DNA of 64,000 nt from Alphaproteobacteria bacterium (GTDB taxonomy: Bacteria; Pseudomonadota; Alphaproteobacteria; JANQMY01): assembly GCA_028289425.1 (NCBI GenBank), contig JANQPL010000010.1, positions 42,726-106,725 of the forward strand, given 5' to 3'. Positions 1-7,845 of this stretch are shown in pieces (within the stretch, counting starts at the first letter, position 1; the number at the start of each line of letters is the position of its first letter). The notes below the pieces were generated by a model. That model saw only the letters and a program-made list of their open reading frames with translations. It was not told where the DNA came from and did no database searches. A program made the translations under genes and the position numbers.

Positions 1-202
1 ACAAATGGATCGTCCCGAAGATCCACACGGGCCCGCCGGCCCCTTTAACTCGCCACAGCCCCGGCTGCCCCGTCGCTTTGGTGTCAAGGCGCGATCCTGC
101 AAATGCAGTCTGGCTTTCTGCATGTGCCGGTACGTATGATGGTAGGAGAAAAAGAACGAATATGGCGGCAACGGCCGCTGGGAGACGCAAAGAACGCAAC
201 AT
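1..202 (-). CDS. TraB/GumN-family protein, 5' part only
   Basis: This is the beginning of a gene that runs leftward off the window. Reading the minus strand from an ATG at 202-200 gives about 67 codons without a stop. The N-terminus is a typical signal peptide: a short basic stretch (MLRSLRLP), a hydrophobic core (AAVAAIFVLFLL) and an AHA-type cleavage site. It is followed by LWRVKGAGGPVWIFGTIHL, which matches the start of the TraB/GumN domain (LWRV...GTIH). The protein is therefore probably exported to the periplasm or membrane. TraB/GumN proteins are metalloprotease-like, but the bacterial members have poorly defined roles. No strong ribosome binding site precedes the ATG. The catalytic residues beyond GTIH lie outside the window. 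Confidence 0.7.
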   Translation of the reverse strand, partial: MLRSLRLPAAVAAIFVLFLLPSYVPAHAESQTAFAGSRLDTKATGQPGLWRVKGAGGPVWIFGTIHL

Positions 203-437
203 AATCGGTGACGCCGCTTTATTAGGAAGACCCGGCCGCCCACTCCCCCTTACCAACCGCCCGCCAGGGTACCGTTGGGGTGGTTGGGAAGGGGGAGTGG
301 GCCGGCAAGGCACACAAATCGGGGCCATCCCGATTTGTAATGACCATAGAAAAAGAGGCTTAACGCGCGATAAAGGCGGCCATGGAGCCGGCGAAGTTCA
401 AGGAATTACGTCAATACATCACCAACAGGAGACAGAC
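203..437. repeat. Divergent intergenic region with two hairpin repeats
   Basis: This gap separates the leftward TraB-like gene from the rightward oxidoreductase. It holds a long imperfect inverted repeat, with arms at about 234-258 and 282-306 (CCCACTCCCCCTTACCAACC pairing with GGTTGGGAAGGGGGAGTGGG). A perfect 10-bp palindrome follows, ACAAATCGGG at 314-323 and CCCGATTTGT at 329-338, with a 5-nt spacer. These look like short palindromic intergenic elements of the type dispersed in alphaproteobacterial genomes. Any promoters for the two divergent genes must lie in or around them. The reading frame here is open into the downstream gene, but its translation is arginine- and glycine-rich and unlike coding sequence. 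Confidence 0.55.
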
Positions 438-1460
438 ATGTCGAACAGAAAATCAAAACAAATACTCTTCGCTGAGGCGCCCGAGGGCATGCCCGATGAA
501 AGCACTTTCGCGCTGGAGGAAGTCGATATTCCGGCCCCCAAATCGGGCGAATTCATTGTACGGAATATCTATATGTCCGTGGACCCCTATATGCGGGGGC
601 GCATGACCACGCGCAAAAGCTATGTGCCCGGTTTCCAGCTCGGCAAGCCCTTGGAAGGCGGCGCGGTAGGACAGGTTGTCGAGTCGGAAAACGACAAGTT
701 TCCCGAAGGCTCTTACGTGCAAAGCATGTTGGGCTGGCGCGAAATGTATCTCACCAATGGCGAGATGGTTACGCCTATCGATGCGAGTGTGGCACCTCTA
801 TCGGCGTTTCTCGGCGTGTTGGGCATGCCGGGGCTGACGGCCTATGCGGGTCTTAATCTGATTTGTCAGCCTAAAGAGGGTGAGACCCTGTTCGTGTCGG
901 CCGCTAGCGGCGCCGTGGGCTCGGTTGTTTGCCAGCTCGCCAAGGCCAAAGGCGTCAAGGTGATCGGCTCGGCAGGGTCAGATGACAAGATCGCCTGGCT
1001 GAAAGAGGAAGCGGGCGTGGACGAAGCCTTCAACTACAAAAAGACGGACAACATCACTGAAACCTTGGGCAAGCTCGCGCCCAATGGGGTCGACATGTAT
1101 TTCGACAATGTGGGATCCGACCATTTGGATGCAGCCCTTTTCCACATGAATGATTTCGGGCGTATGGCGCTGTGCGGCATGATCGATCAATACAACACGA
1201 CAAAACCGCCGGGCATTCACAACATCATTATGGCGGTGCCGCGGCGCCTGCACATAAAGGGCTTTATCGTGTCCGATCATTTCGATCAACTGGGACCTTT
1301 CATCAGTGAGGTGGGGCCCATGGTGAAAAGCGGCCAGCTCAAATATGAGGAAACCGTGCTGGACGGCGTCGAGAACGCACCGCAAGCGTTTTTAGGGCTG
1401 TTCAGCGGCGCCAATAAGGGCAAGATGCTGGTGAAGCTTGGGCCGGACACGGCGGCGTAA
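438..1460 (+). CDS. NADP-dependent oxidoreductase (MDR, leukotriene B4 dehydrogenase-like)
   Basis: A 340-residue zinc-independent medium-chain reductase of the prostaglandin/leukotriene reductase and YncB type. It probably reduces alpha,beta-unsaturated carbonyl compounds with NADPH in the cytoplasm. Seen in sequence: the N-terminal MSVDPYMRGRM motif, characteristic of this subfamily; a Rossmann glycine motif AASGAVGSVVCQLAK around residues 155-170; and VDMYFDNVG. The C-terminus ends in GKMLVKLG, also typical. The start at 438 is chosen because AGGAGA lies about 7 nt upstream and homology to the family begins here. The in-frame extension back to 78 runs through the hairpin region and is not protein-like. 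The physiological substrate cannot be read from the sequence. Confidence 0.88.
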   Translation: MSNRKSKQILFAEAPEGMPDESTFALEEVDIPAPKSGEFIVRNIYMSVDPYMRGRMTTRKSYVPGFQLGKPLEGGAVGQVVESENDKFPEGSYVQSMLGWREMYLTNGEMVTPIDASVAPLSAFLGVLGMPGLTAYAGLNLICQPKEGETLFVSAASGAVGSVVCQLAKAKGVKVIGSAGSDDKIAWLKEEAGVDEAFNYKKTDNITETLGKLAPNGVDMYFDNVGSDHLDAALFHMNDFGRMALCGMIDQYNTTKPPGIHNIIMAVPRRLHIKGFIVSDHFDQLGPFISEVGPMVKSGQLKYEETVLDGVENAPQAFLGLFSGANKGKMLVKLGPDTAA

Positions 1461-1581
1461 GGGCCTCTCGCGCACGAAGGTGTCACAACGGGCCGATAGG
1501 CTCTAAAGGAGAAGTGATTTGTAGGCCCCCTGGCCGCCCGCCTAGACTCCTGTGACAGGATTGGTGGACCAGGGGGTGGTA

Positions 1582-3849
1582 ATGGCGTCACGGGAGAAAA
1601 CGAAGATCTCCGATTTACACGACAATCGGGGCCGTTTGCGTCCCCCCACCCTGTTCCGGCTCACGCCGGTGGTGGCTGTTCTGAACATGTTTTGGGCACC
1701 GGTGCGCGAATTCTTCCGTGTGCTGCCTTTCGCCCGATTCAGTGTCGTGGTCGTTTTGGGGGCGCTGTTCGTTGTCTATGGCACGGGCCAAGGCCGCGAG
1801 CTTGAAGGAACGGCGTTTCGCCAAGGCATCATCTTCGTTGCAGCCACCTGGCTGCTCGCCTTCCAAACTTGGTTTTGGGCGCGGCTCATATTGGCCGACC
1901 GGTTTCCACGCGATGTCCACAACCAACTGCTCGACACGGTGCCGTCCTCGGCACCCGCCGCCGATCATCGCCAACATGGCCGGTTGCAGTTCGCGGTCAA
2001 TTGGGTTCCCCGCCTGCTGGGCCTTGCGGTGTTTGGTGTGGCCATCGTCTCCACGGTCATTGTGGATCAGACCGTTGCGGAGCGCATGGAGCGAGATGCG
2101 ATCTTGCTGATCGGCGTGCTGTCCCTTTCGGCGGCGTCGTTTGCCTATTGCGTCATTCGGCGGCGCCACTTTGGACGCGGGCCTGAAGCAGACGGCAACT
2201 ATGTTTCCGAAGTGCGCTCGGCGGGTTTGATCATGATCCCCCTGTCGATCGTCACCCTGGCGCTCTTCACCTACCTGGCCATTACCGATCCGGTGGGTTT
2301 CGGGTTCTATGTGGGGTCGGGTGCTGCCATCTTTCTGGCATTTTCGGTGGTGGTGCCGGTGGGGAGCTATTTGGTGTTCCTCACTTCGGAGAGCGGCTTC
2401 CCGGTGATTTGGGCACTGCTCATATTCGGCGCTGTGGGCACCTTGTTTGTCGAGCTTCACGATATTCGCGTGACGAACACGCCCCCCGAACAACGTCCAA
2501 CAGTCGAACAGGCCCTTGCGGACTGGTACCAACAGGCCCCGAGCGTTCAATATGAAGGGCGGGAGGTCAAACCGCTTGTGGTGGTTGCAACGGCGGGCGG
2601 TGGCCTGCCGGCCGCGCACTGGACGGCAACAATCCTCGGCGCACTGGAAGACACGGGATTTGGCGATGATAGTTGCTTCCATCAACATCTATTCGCAGTG
2701 AGCGGGGTTTCCGGCGGTAGTTTGGGCGCATCAATCTTTAGTGCCGCTCTCGCCGAGTCAGGTGTGGGCAATACGAAGTTCCTGGAGGCGCCCTCCCGCG
2801 AAGCCCTATCGCAGGACTTTTTGGCCCCGACGATTGTTGGGCTCATGTTCTCCGATGTTCTGCGTCACTTGGTTTTTCCCATCGAATACTTTTTCGACAT
2901 TGAAGATCGAGCGACCGCTCTGGAGACGGCCTGGGAATACCAATGGCGCGCGGCATTCGATAACAAAGCCAAAACGAATGGTCTCGCTGCACCCTTCACT
3001 TCGCTCCGTACACAAATCGGGCGCGAGTGTGGCACTTGGGGAAGCGAAAGTATCTGGATGCCAGCACTCTTGCTCAATGGCGTCGTGCAGGAAACGGGGC
3101 AGCGGTTGATCATTTCCCATTTGGATTTTTCCGGCAACGACGTTCCGGACGCTATTGACTTTTTCGATCACAGCCCAACCGATCTACCGCTTAGCACGGC
3201 GGCCCATAACAGCGCGCGCTTTCCCTACTTGAGTCCGGCGGGAACACTGAAGCGAGCCAATTTGAAGGGGCACGTGATCGACGGGGGCTATTTCGAGAAT
3301 TTCGGTGCGGCAACCGCTTTCGATTTGTTGCGCGCGATCGCGCGCTATGCCGATCGGGTGGCCCACAATGATGTGCCAATCCTGCCCGTGATTGTTCAAA
3401 TTTCCAGCGATGCATCGCTGCAATACAAATCGCTGGAAGACCTCGACCCGATACTGCCGGATCGAACGAGCCGCTTCGAGAACGAAATTCGGGCACCTCT
3501 TATCGGAATGTTGGCAGTGCGCAACGCACGCGGGACCCTTGCCGCAAAGCGGCTTGCCCAATGGAGCGCTGCGTGTGACCGCAATGCACGGCGGGGGCTG
3601 GCCTGCGGCGCGTCCACCAGCCTGGCAGGCGCTAAGTTCTATCAGTTTCAGTTGACTCGAGACGCCTCTGGCAGAAGTCCGGGGCTTGGCTGGCAGTTAT
3701 CTCGCCGTTCGATCGCCGACATTTGTCAACAGATGCGAACGGTGCCGATCGACAGCGGTCGTTTTCAAGACAATCTTGCCAACTTCCGCGCCATAACCCA
3801 GCTGCTGACCGGCACACCGCAGACCCCGCTGGCCGATTGCCCGCCCTAA
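1582..3849 (+). CDS. Membrane-anchored patatin-like phospholipase
   Basis: About 755 residues. The first 300 contain roughly seven hydrophobic segments (for example about 50-70, 82-102, 142-162, 215-235, 242-262 and 273-292). The rest is a patatin-like acyl hydrolase domain. The Ser-Asp dyad is visible: the nucleophile elbow GVSGGS with Ser377, and DGG with Asp567 in VIDGGYFENFG. The glycine-rich oxyanion stretch TAGGGLP lies near 338. The likely role is hydrolysis of membrane phospholipid or another acyl ester at the cytoplasmic membrane. The ATG at 1582 follows GGGGGTGG; a GTG at 1552 would add ten residues. Lipases of this layout, with a multi-span N-terminal domain, are less common than soluble patatins. 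The next gene, 82 bp away, also encodes a membrane protein. Confidence 0.75.
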   Translation: MASREKTKISDLHDNRGRLRPPTLFRLTPVVAVLNMFWAPVREFFRVLPFARFSVVVVLGALFVVYGTGQGRELEGTAFRQGIIFVAATWLLAFQTWFWARLILADRFPRDVHNQLLDTVPSSAPAADHRQHGRLQFAVNWVPRLLGLAVFGVAIVSTVIVDQTVAERMERDAILLIGVLSLSAASFAYCVIRRRHFGRGPEADGNYVSEVRSAGLIMIPLSIVTLALFTYLAITDPVGFGFYVGSGAAIFLAFSVVVPVGSYLVFLTSESGFPVIWALLIFGAVGTLFVELHDIRVTNTPPEQRPTVEQALADWYQQAPSVQYEGREVKPLVVVATAGGGLPAAHWTATILGALEDTGFGDDSCFHQHLFAVSGVSGGSLGASIFSAALAESGVGNTKFLEAPSREALSQDFLAPTIVGLMFSDVLRHLVFPIEYFFDIEDRATALETAWEYQWRAAFDNKAKTNGLAAPFTSLRTQIGRECGTWGSESIWMPALLLNGVVQETGQRLIISHLDFSGNDVPDAIDFFDHSPTDLPLSTAAHNSARFPYLSPAGTLKRANLKGHVIDGGYFENFGAATAFDLLRAIARYADRVAHNDVPILPVIVQISSDASLQYKSLEDLDPILPDRTSRFENEIRAPLIGMLAVRNARGTLAAKRLAQWSAACDRNARRGLACGASTSLAGAKFYQFQLTRDASGRSPGLGWQLSRRSIADICQQMRTVPIDSGRFQDNLANFRAITQLLTGTPQTPLADCPP

Positions 3850-3931
3850 TGAAACAAAAAAGGTTCACATTCTAGGGCACGCGCCCGTGATACCTTGCCC
3901 TGCCAATTGCAGTGTTGAGGGTCAGACCTAA

Positions 3932-4552
3932 ATGAGTATGGATGTTTCGGCGGGCGAAACATCTTTGGATCACCGGGGGGTATCGCGGGGCGTTTTTGTG
4001 CAGGCATTGTTATGGTCTGCCTTCGTCCTGTTTGCTGTCACGCTGGCACTGGAATGGACGGTCATCTTCTTTCCGGTGTTCGATCTCCCTTCTCCGTATG
4101 CGGATGTTTTCGTCGCATTCCGTAGCTTTCGGCTGGCCGTACTGGATGCCCTCACCTTCGTGCTGCCGGAAAAGGCCATCGAATATGTGGGCGTGGTGTT
4201 TTCGCTTGGCGGCTTGTGCGTTGCTTTGATGATGATCGCAACCCGGCAATCAATGACTGCGAACGGTGAGATGGCGTCTGACACTGATTCAGGTTTCGGT
4301 GTCCTCACCCTGGTGCAAGTCTTGATCGGCATCGTGGTGGTGGTGGTGCTGTGGATGGTGTCAACCGAACTCACCAATGACGGTTTGGAAAGCGGCACCT
4401 GGACGCCGGCCGCCATTATTGCAGCCCTAACGGCCGGTCTCATGCTGGCGGCATGGTTTGCCGGTTTCGTGCGGATCGGCCCCGTACGCGTCAACCCGCT
4501 GCGCTGGATCGTTGCTGCCCTGGCGGTTTCCCATGGTATGACCTGGCTTTGA
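3932..4552 (+). CDS. Hypothetical integral membrane protein
   Basis: A 206-residue protein with about four to five hydrophobic segments (roughly 22-42, 82-104, 124-143, 160-180 and 188-204). I recognise no family. A charged, polar loop after the second segment (TRQSMTANGEMASDTDSGFG) is the only clearly soluble part. It follows the patatin-like membrane lipase by 82 bp on the same strand and precedes the EamA transporter by 37 bp, so the three may be co-transcribed. ATG at 3932 is used; a second in-frame ATG lies at 3938. There is no clear Shine-Dalgarno sequence for either. No function is proposed. Confidence 0.6.
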   Translation: MSMDVSAGETSLDHRGVSRGVFVQALLWSAFVLFAVTLALEWTVIFFPVFDLPSPYADVFVAFRSFRLAVLDALTFVLPEKAIEYVGVVFSLGGLCVALMMIATRQSMTANGEMASDTDSGFGVLTLVQVLIGIVVVVVLWMVSTELTNDGLESGTWTPAAIIAALTAGLMLAAWFAGFVRIGPVRVNPLRWIVAALAVSHGMTWL

Positions 4553-4589
4553 GCGCGCCTTCGTTGGGCGCCGCAAAGGCTCTGGTTCA

Positions 4590-5432
4590 TTGGAAACGCT
4601 TGTTTTGCTCATGGTCCTGGGGACCGCGATCACCCATGCCTCGTGGAACGCTTTCGTTAAAGCCCGCGACGACCGGCTTGTGGCTATGGCGCTGGTGGTT
4701 GGCGGCGGCGGCGTTCTATCGGCACTCGTCCTGCCCTTCTGGCCGGTGCCGTCCGATCCCACCTTCTGGACCCTCATGGCGGCAGCCGTCGCGGTCCATA
4801 CGGTCTACAACTACTTTTTGGGCGTTGCTTACACCCATGGAGATTTGGGCCAAGTCTATCCCATTGCGCGGGGCGGCGGCCCGCTGCTGGTGACCATTGT
4901 GTCGGTCGCTTTTTTGGGCGTGACTTTCGAGGCGCCAATCTATGTGGGCTTGGCGCTGCTGATCGGATCGATCATGGCGCTGGCGTTTTGGAGCGGCGCC
5001 GAGCACGGGGCGCGCCTCAAGCCGTTCATTTATGCGGTGATCACCGCCAGCTTGATTGCCGCCTATACGCTGGTCGATGCGGCGGGTGCCCGGCTCGACA
5101 CCGGACCTCATGTGTTCGTGTTGTGGCTATGCTTTTTGGACGGTGTGGCGTTCATGCTCGTCTGCGGGCTTTTGCGTGGGCGAGCGGGACTGGAGGCAGT
5201 GGTGGCGGATTGGCGCTTGGGGCTCGCGGCCGGCGGCATCGCGGTTGGCGGCTATTGGATCGTCATATGGGCCTATACCCAAGCGCCGGTTCCGTTGGTG
5301 GCGGCATTGCGCGAAACCAGCGTGATCTTCGCCGCGCTGATCGCCACACTGTTCCTCGGTGAACGGATGACCCGTGTCAAAGCCTATGCGGCGATAGGCG
5401 TCGCCGCCGGGATCATTCTGCTTAGGGTTTAA
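4590..5432 (+). CDS. EamA/DMT-family transporter
   Basis: A 280-residue protein, almost entirely hydrophobic, with about ten predicted membrane segments and the two-fold repeat of the drug/metabolite transporter superfamily. Family-type motifs are seen: THASWNAFVK near the N-terminus, YPIARGGGPLL in the first EamA repeat, and PVPLVAALRETSVIFAALI followed by FLGERMT in the second. It probably exports or imports a small metabolite across the inner membrane, but the substrate cannot be inferred. The start is a TTG at 4590 with a weak AAAGG about 10 nt upstream; ATG at 4611 is the alternative. Its 3' end overlaps the convergent dioxygenase gene by 11 bp. Confidence 0.8.
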   Translation: METLVLLMVLGTAITHASWNAFVKARDDRLVAMALVVGGGGVLSALVLPFWPVPSDPTFWTLMAAAVAVHTVYNYFLGVAYTHGDLGQVYPIARGGGPLLVTIVSVAFLGVTFEAPIYVGLALLIGSIMALAFWSGAEHGARLKPFIYAVITASLIAAYTLVDAAGARLDTGPHVFVLWLCFLDGVAFMLVCGLLRGRAGLEAVVADWRLGLAAGGIAVGGYWIVIWAYTQAPVPLVAALRETSVIFAALIATLFLGERMTRVKAYAAIGVAAGIILLRV

Positions 5433-6294
5433 AGAATGGGCGGTCGCCGCAAATGGTCACCCGCTCCATGGCGCGCCGTTGGGGAAAATAATCCGACGCC
5501 GCATAATGCTGACATGCGCGATTGTCCCAGAAGGCGATGGAGTTCTTCTCCCAACGGAAGCGGCATTGGTATTCCGGAATGCGCGCTTGGGCATAGAGAT
5601 GGTCCAGCAGATCCCGGCTTTCAATCTCAGACAGTCCGACGATGCGCTCGACGAATGCCACGTTCACGTAAAGCCCACGCCTTCCCGTTTCCGGATGGGT
5701 GCGGACGACTGGGTGAATCTGCACCGGATTTTCTGCTGCCAGACGTTTTGCTTTTTCAGGATCGTTAGCCGCGAGCCGCTTGCCGAAGACCCGGATGAAG
5801 GAATGTTCCGCATCTAGGCCGCAGATAAAGTCTTTCATCTTGTCCGACAGGCCTTCATAGGCCGCGTACATGTCGCAGAACAGCGTATCGCCCCCCACCG
5901 CCGGCACCTCAACGGCGCGCAAGATAGAGCCGAGCGATGGTTCCGGCCGCCAGGTCACATCCGAGTGCCAGGTATTCTCCCGGCCGCGGCTCATTTCGTC
6001 GTGAACGATATGAAGCACTTCCGGGTCGGGCTGATCGGCCGGTGTTGCAGGATGGATTTCCAAGTCACCGAAGCGGCGGGCAAACGCGATATGCTGATCG
6101 CGTGTGATGTCCTGGTCCCGGAAGAAGATGACCTTCCAGTCAAGCAACGCGGAGCGCAGGGCGTCGATCTCCCCATCGCCGAGTTCTTGGCGAAGGTCGA
6201 TGCCTTCAATAATCGCCCCGATTGTGGGCGTTAACGGATTGACGGAAAATGCGAGGTCGTATTGGGGATCGTGACGTGAGGGCTGGACGGCCAT
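5422..6294 (-). CDS. TauD/TfdA-family 2-oxoglutarate-dependent dioxygenase
   Basis: A 290-residue Fe(II)/2-oxoglutarate dioxygenase. The facial triad is visible: His110-x-Asp112 in TWHSDVTW and the distal His263 in NRACQHYA. An arginine for 2-oxoglutarate binding follows (Arg274 or Arg278). Family members hydroxylate substrates such as taurine, alkyl sulfates, phenoxyacetates or carnitine precursors, usually releasing an aldehyde. The substrate here is not identifiable and no sulfur-uptake genes are adjacent. The ATG at 6294 is chosen because GGAAGGA lies 6 nt upstream; an in-frame ATG at 6330 lacks such a site. It is transcribed divergently from the Spinster-like MFS gene and converges with the EamA gene. 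Confidence 0.88.
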   Translation of the reverse strand: MAVQPSRHDPQYDLAFSVNPLTPTIGAIIEGIDLRQELGDGEIDALRSALLDWKVIFFRDQDITRDQHIAFARRFGDLEIHPATPADQPDPEVLHIVHDEMSRGRENTWHSDVTWRPEPSLGSILRAVEVPAVGGDTLFCDMYAAYEGLSDKMKDFICGLDAEHSFIRVFGKRLAANDPEKAKRLAAENPVQIHPVVRTHPETGRRGLYVNVAFVERIVGLSEIESRDLLDHLYAQARIPEYQCRFRWEKNSIAFWDNRACQHYAASDYFPQRRAMERVTICGDRPFFKP

Positions 6295-6441
6295 ACTCTT
6301 TCCTTCCGAATTTTTTGGCAATGATATCATGGGTTATGTTCAGCTTGCAGCCCTATCGGTGGAGGGGCTTGCGGCCCCCCCAAACGCCTGTAGGATGGCC
6401 CGCTAGGGAAGCGAAACAAAAATAGAATAAGGGGTGCCCGC

Positions 6442-7845
6442 GTGAGCGTTCCGGAGGCAGTCAAAGCGGGCCAACCCGCCGAGCAGGAATTTTCAGAAAG
6501 TTACAAGTGGTTTGCCCTAGGGCTTCTGCTTGTCGTCTACATCTTCAACTTTATCGACCGGCAGATCCTGTCGGTCCTCCAAGAATCCATCAAGCATGAT
6601 CTAGACCTAACGGACGGTCAGCTTGGCTTGATCAGCGGCGTCGCCTTTGCCCTGTTCTATGCAACGTTGGGTATTCCCATTGCCCGCTACGCGGATAAGG
6701 CGCGGCGCACATGGATTATTGCCGCGGCATTGGCCACGTGGAGCATGATGACCGCGCTGTGCGGCGCGGCGGTCAACTTTGCCACATTGGCGCTGGCGCG
6801 GATTGGCGTGGGCATCGGCGAGGCGGGCTGCAGCCCGCCAGCCCATTCGTTGATTTCGGATTATTTCGGACCTGAACAGCGGGCGACCGCTCTGTCGATT
6901 TACGCGCTGGGCATTCCGATCGGTGTCATGTTCGGCTATCTGGCCGGCGGCTGGATCAATGAGTTCTTTGGGTGGCGCATGGCCTTTGTCGCTGTGGGTG
7001 CGCCCGGTGTATTCTTGGCAATCCTGGTCTTCCTGTTTCTAAGGGAACCGCCGCGGGGAATGGCGGAAGCGCAACGGATCGCCGCCGCCGCCGAAGCACC
7101 GCCCGTGCGGGACGTATTTGACACGCTGTGGCGCAGCAAGTCGTTTCGGCACCTGTCGATTGCCGCTGCTTTGCACGCCTTCCTGGGCTACGGGCTTGGC
7201 CAATGGTTACCCTCTTTCTTCATTCGCTCCCATGGCATGTCGACCGGCGAATTGGGGACCTATCTTGGATTGATCGCAGGGTTTGCAGGAGGCCTTGGAA
7301 CGTTTCTCGGGGGATACCTGTCGGACCGCTTCGGGCAAGAGGACAAGCGCTGGTACATGTGGATTCCGGCGATCGGCATGATCGTGCCCATGCCGCTAAT
7401 GATCGCATCGTTCTTGGTCGACAGTCCGTACACGGCGCTGATGTTTTACATCATACCTTCGCTGATGGGCGCGTTTTATCTGGGTCCCACATTTGCTATG
7501 ACTCAAGGTCTTGTCGGCATACGCATGCGTGCGGTGGCAGCCTCCATATTATTGTTCATTCTAAACTTGATCGGTCTTGGCCTGGGTCCTTATTTGATTG
7601 GAGAGTTGAGCGATCTCCTTAAGCCAGCCTACGAAAACGAGTCATTAAGATACGCACTCCTGTTTTCGACCGTTGCATATCTGTGGTCGTCGCTTCACTA
7701 TTTGATTGCGGCACGGACAATCAACCAAGATCTGGCCCGCGTCGCCAAGGAGGCGGAAGCGGCAGCGCCCAAAGTTACGGAAAGCACGCCCCGACCCCCC
7801 GACCATTTGAAAGGTACGACCGATGAGAAAGACCCTACCAAATAG
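6442..7845 (+). CDS. Spinster-like MFS transporter
   Basis: A 467-residue, twelve-segment major facilitator. The first helix reads VYIFNFIDRQILSVLQESIK and is followed by LTDGQLGLISGVAFALFYA and GEAGCSPPAHSLISDYF. These signatures belong to the Spinster (Spns) branch, whose animal members export lysolipids including sphingosine-1-phosphate. Bacterial members are numerous and mostly uncharacterised. The start is a GTG at 6442 with AGGGG about 7 nt upstream. The last 23 bp overlap the start of the next gene, which encodes a sphingosine-1-phosphate-lyase-like enzyme, so the two are probably translationally coupled and functionally linked. The C-terminal tail is proline- and lysine-rich and cytoplasmic. 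Confidence 0.85.
   Translation: MSVPEAVKAGQPAEQEFSESYKWFALGLLLVVYIFNFIDRQILSVLQESIKHDLDLTDGQLGLISGVAFALFYATLGIPIARYADKARRTWIIAAALATWSMMTALCGAAVNFATLALARIGVGIGEAGCSPPAHSLISDYFGPEQRATALSIYALGIPIGVMFGYLAGGWINEFFGWRMAFVAVGAPGVFLAILVFLFLREPPRGMAEAQRIAAAAEAPPVRDVFDTLWRSKSFRHLSIAAALHAFLGYGLGQWLPSFFIRSHGMSTGELGTYLGLIAGFAGGLGTFLGGYLSDRFGQEDKRWYMWIPAIGMIVPMPLMIASFLVDSPYTALMFYIIPSLMGAFYLGPTFAMTQGLVGIRMRAVAASILLFILNLIGLGLGPYLIGELSDLLKPAYENESLRYALLFSTVAYLWSSLHYLIAARTINQDLARVAKEAEAAAPKVTESTPRPPDHLKGTTDEKDPTK

Noticed and set aside
78..437. N-terminal extension of the first oxidoreductase
   Set aside because: The frame is open but runs through a hairpin repeat and lacks family similarity; a good ribosome site supports a start at 438.
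1615..2688. 357-codon frame opposite the patatin-like gene
   Set aside because: Its composition is that of an antisense shadow; the plus strand holds the catalytic Ser and Asp motifs.
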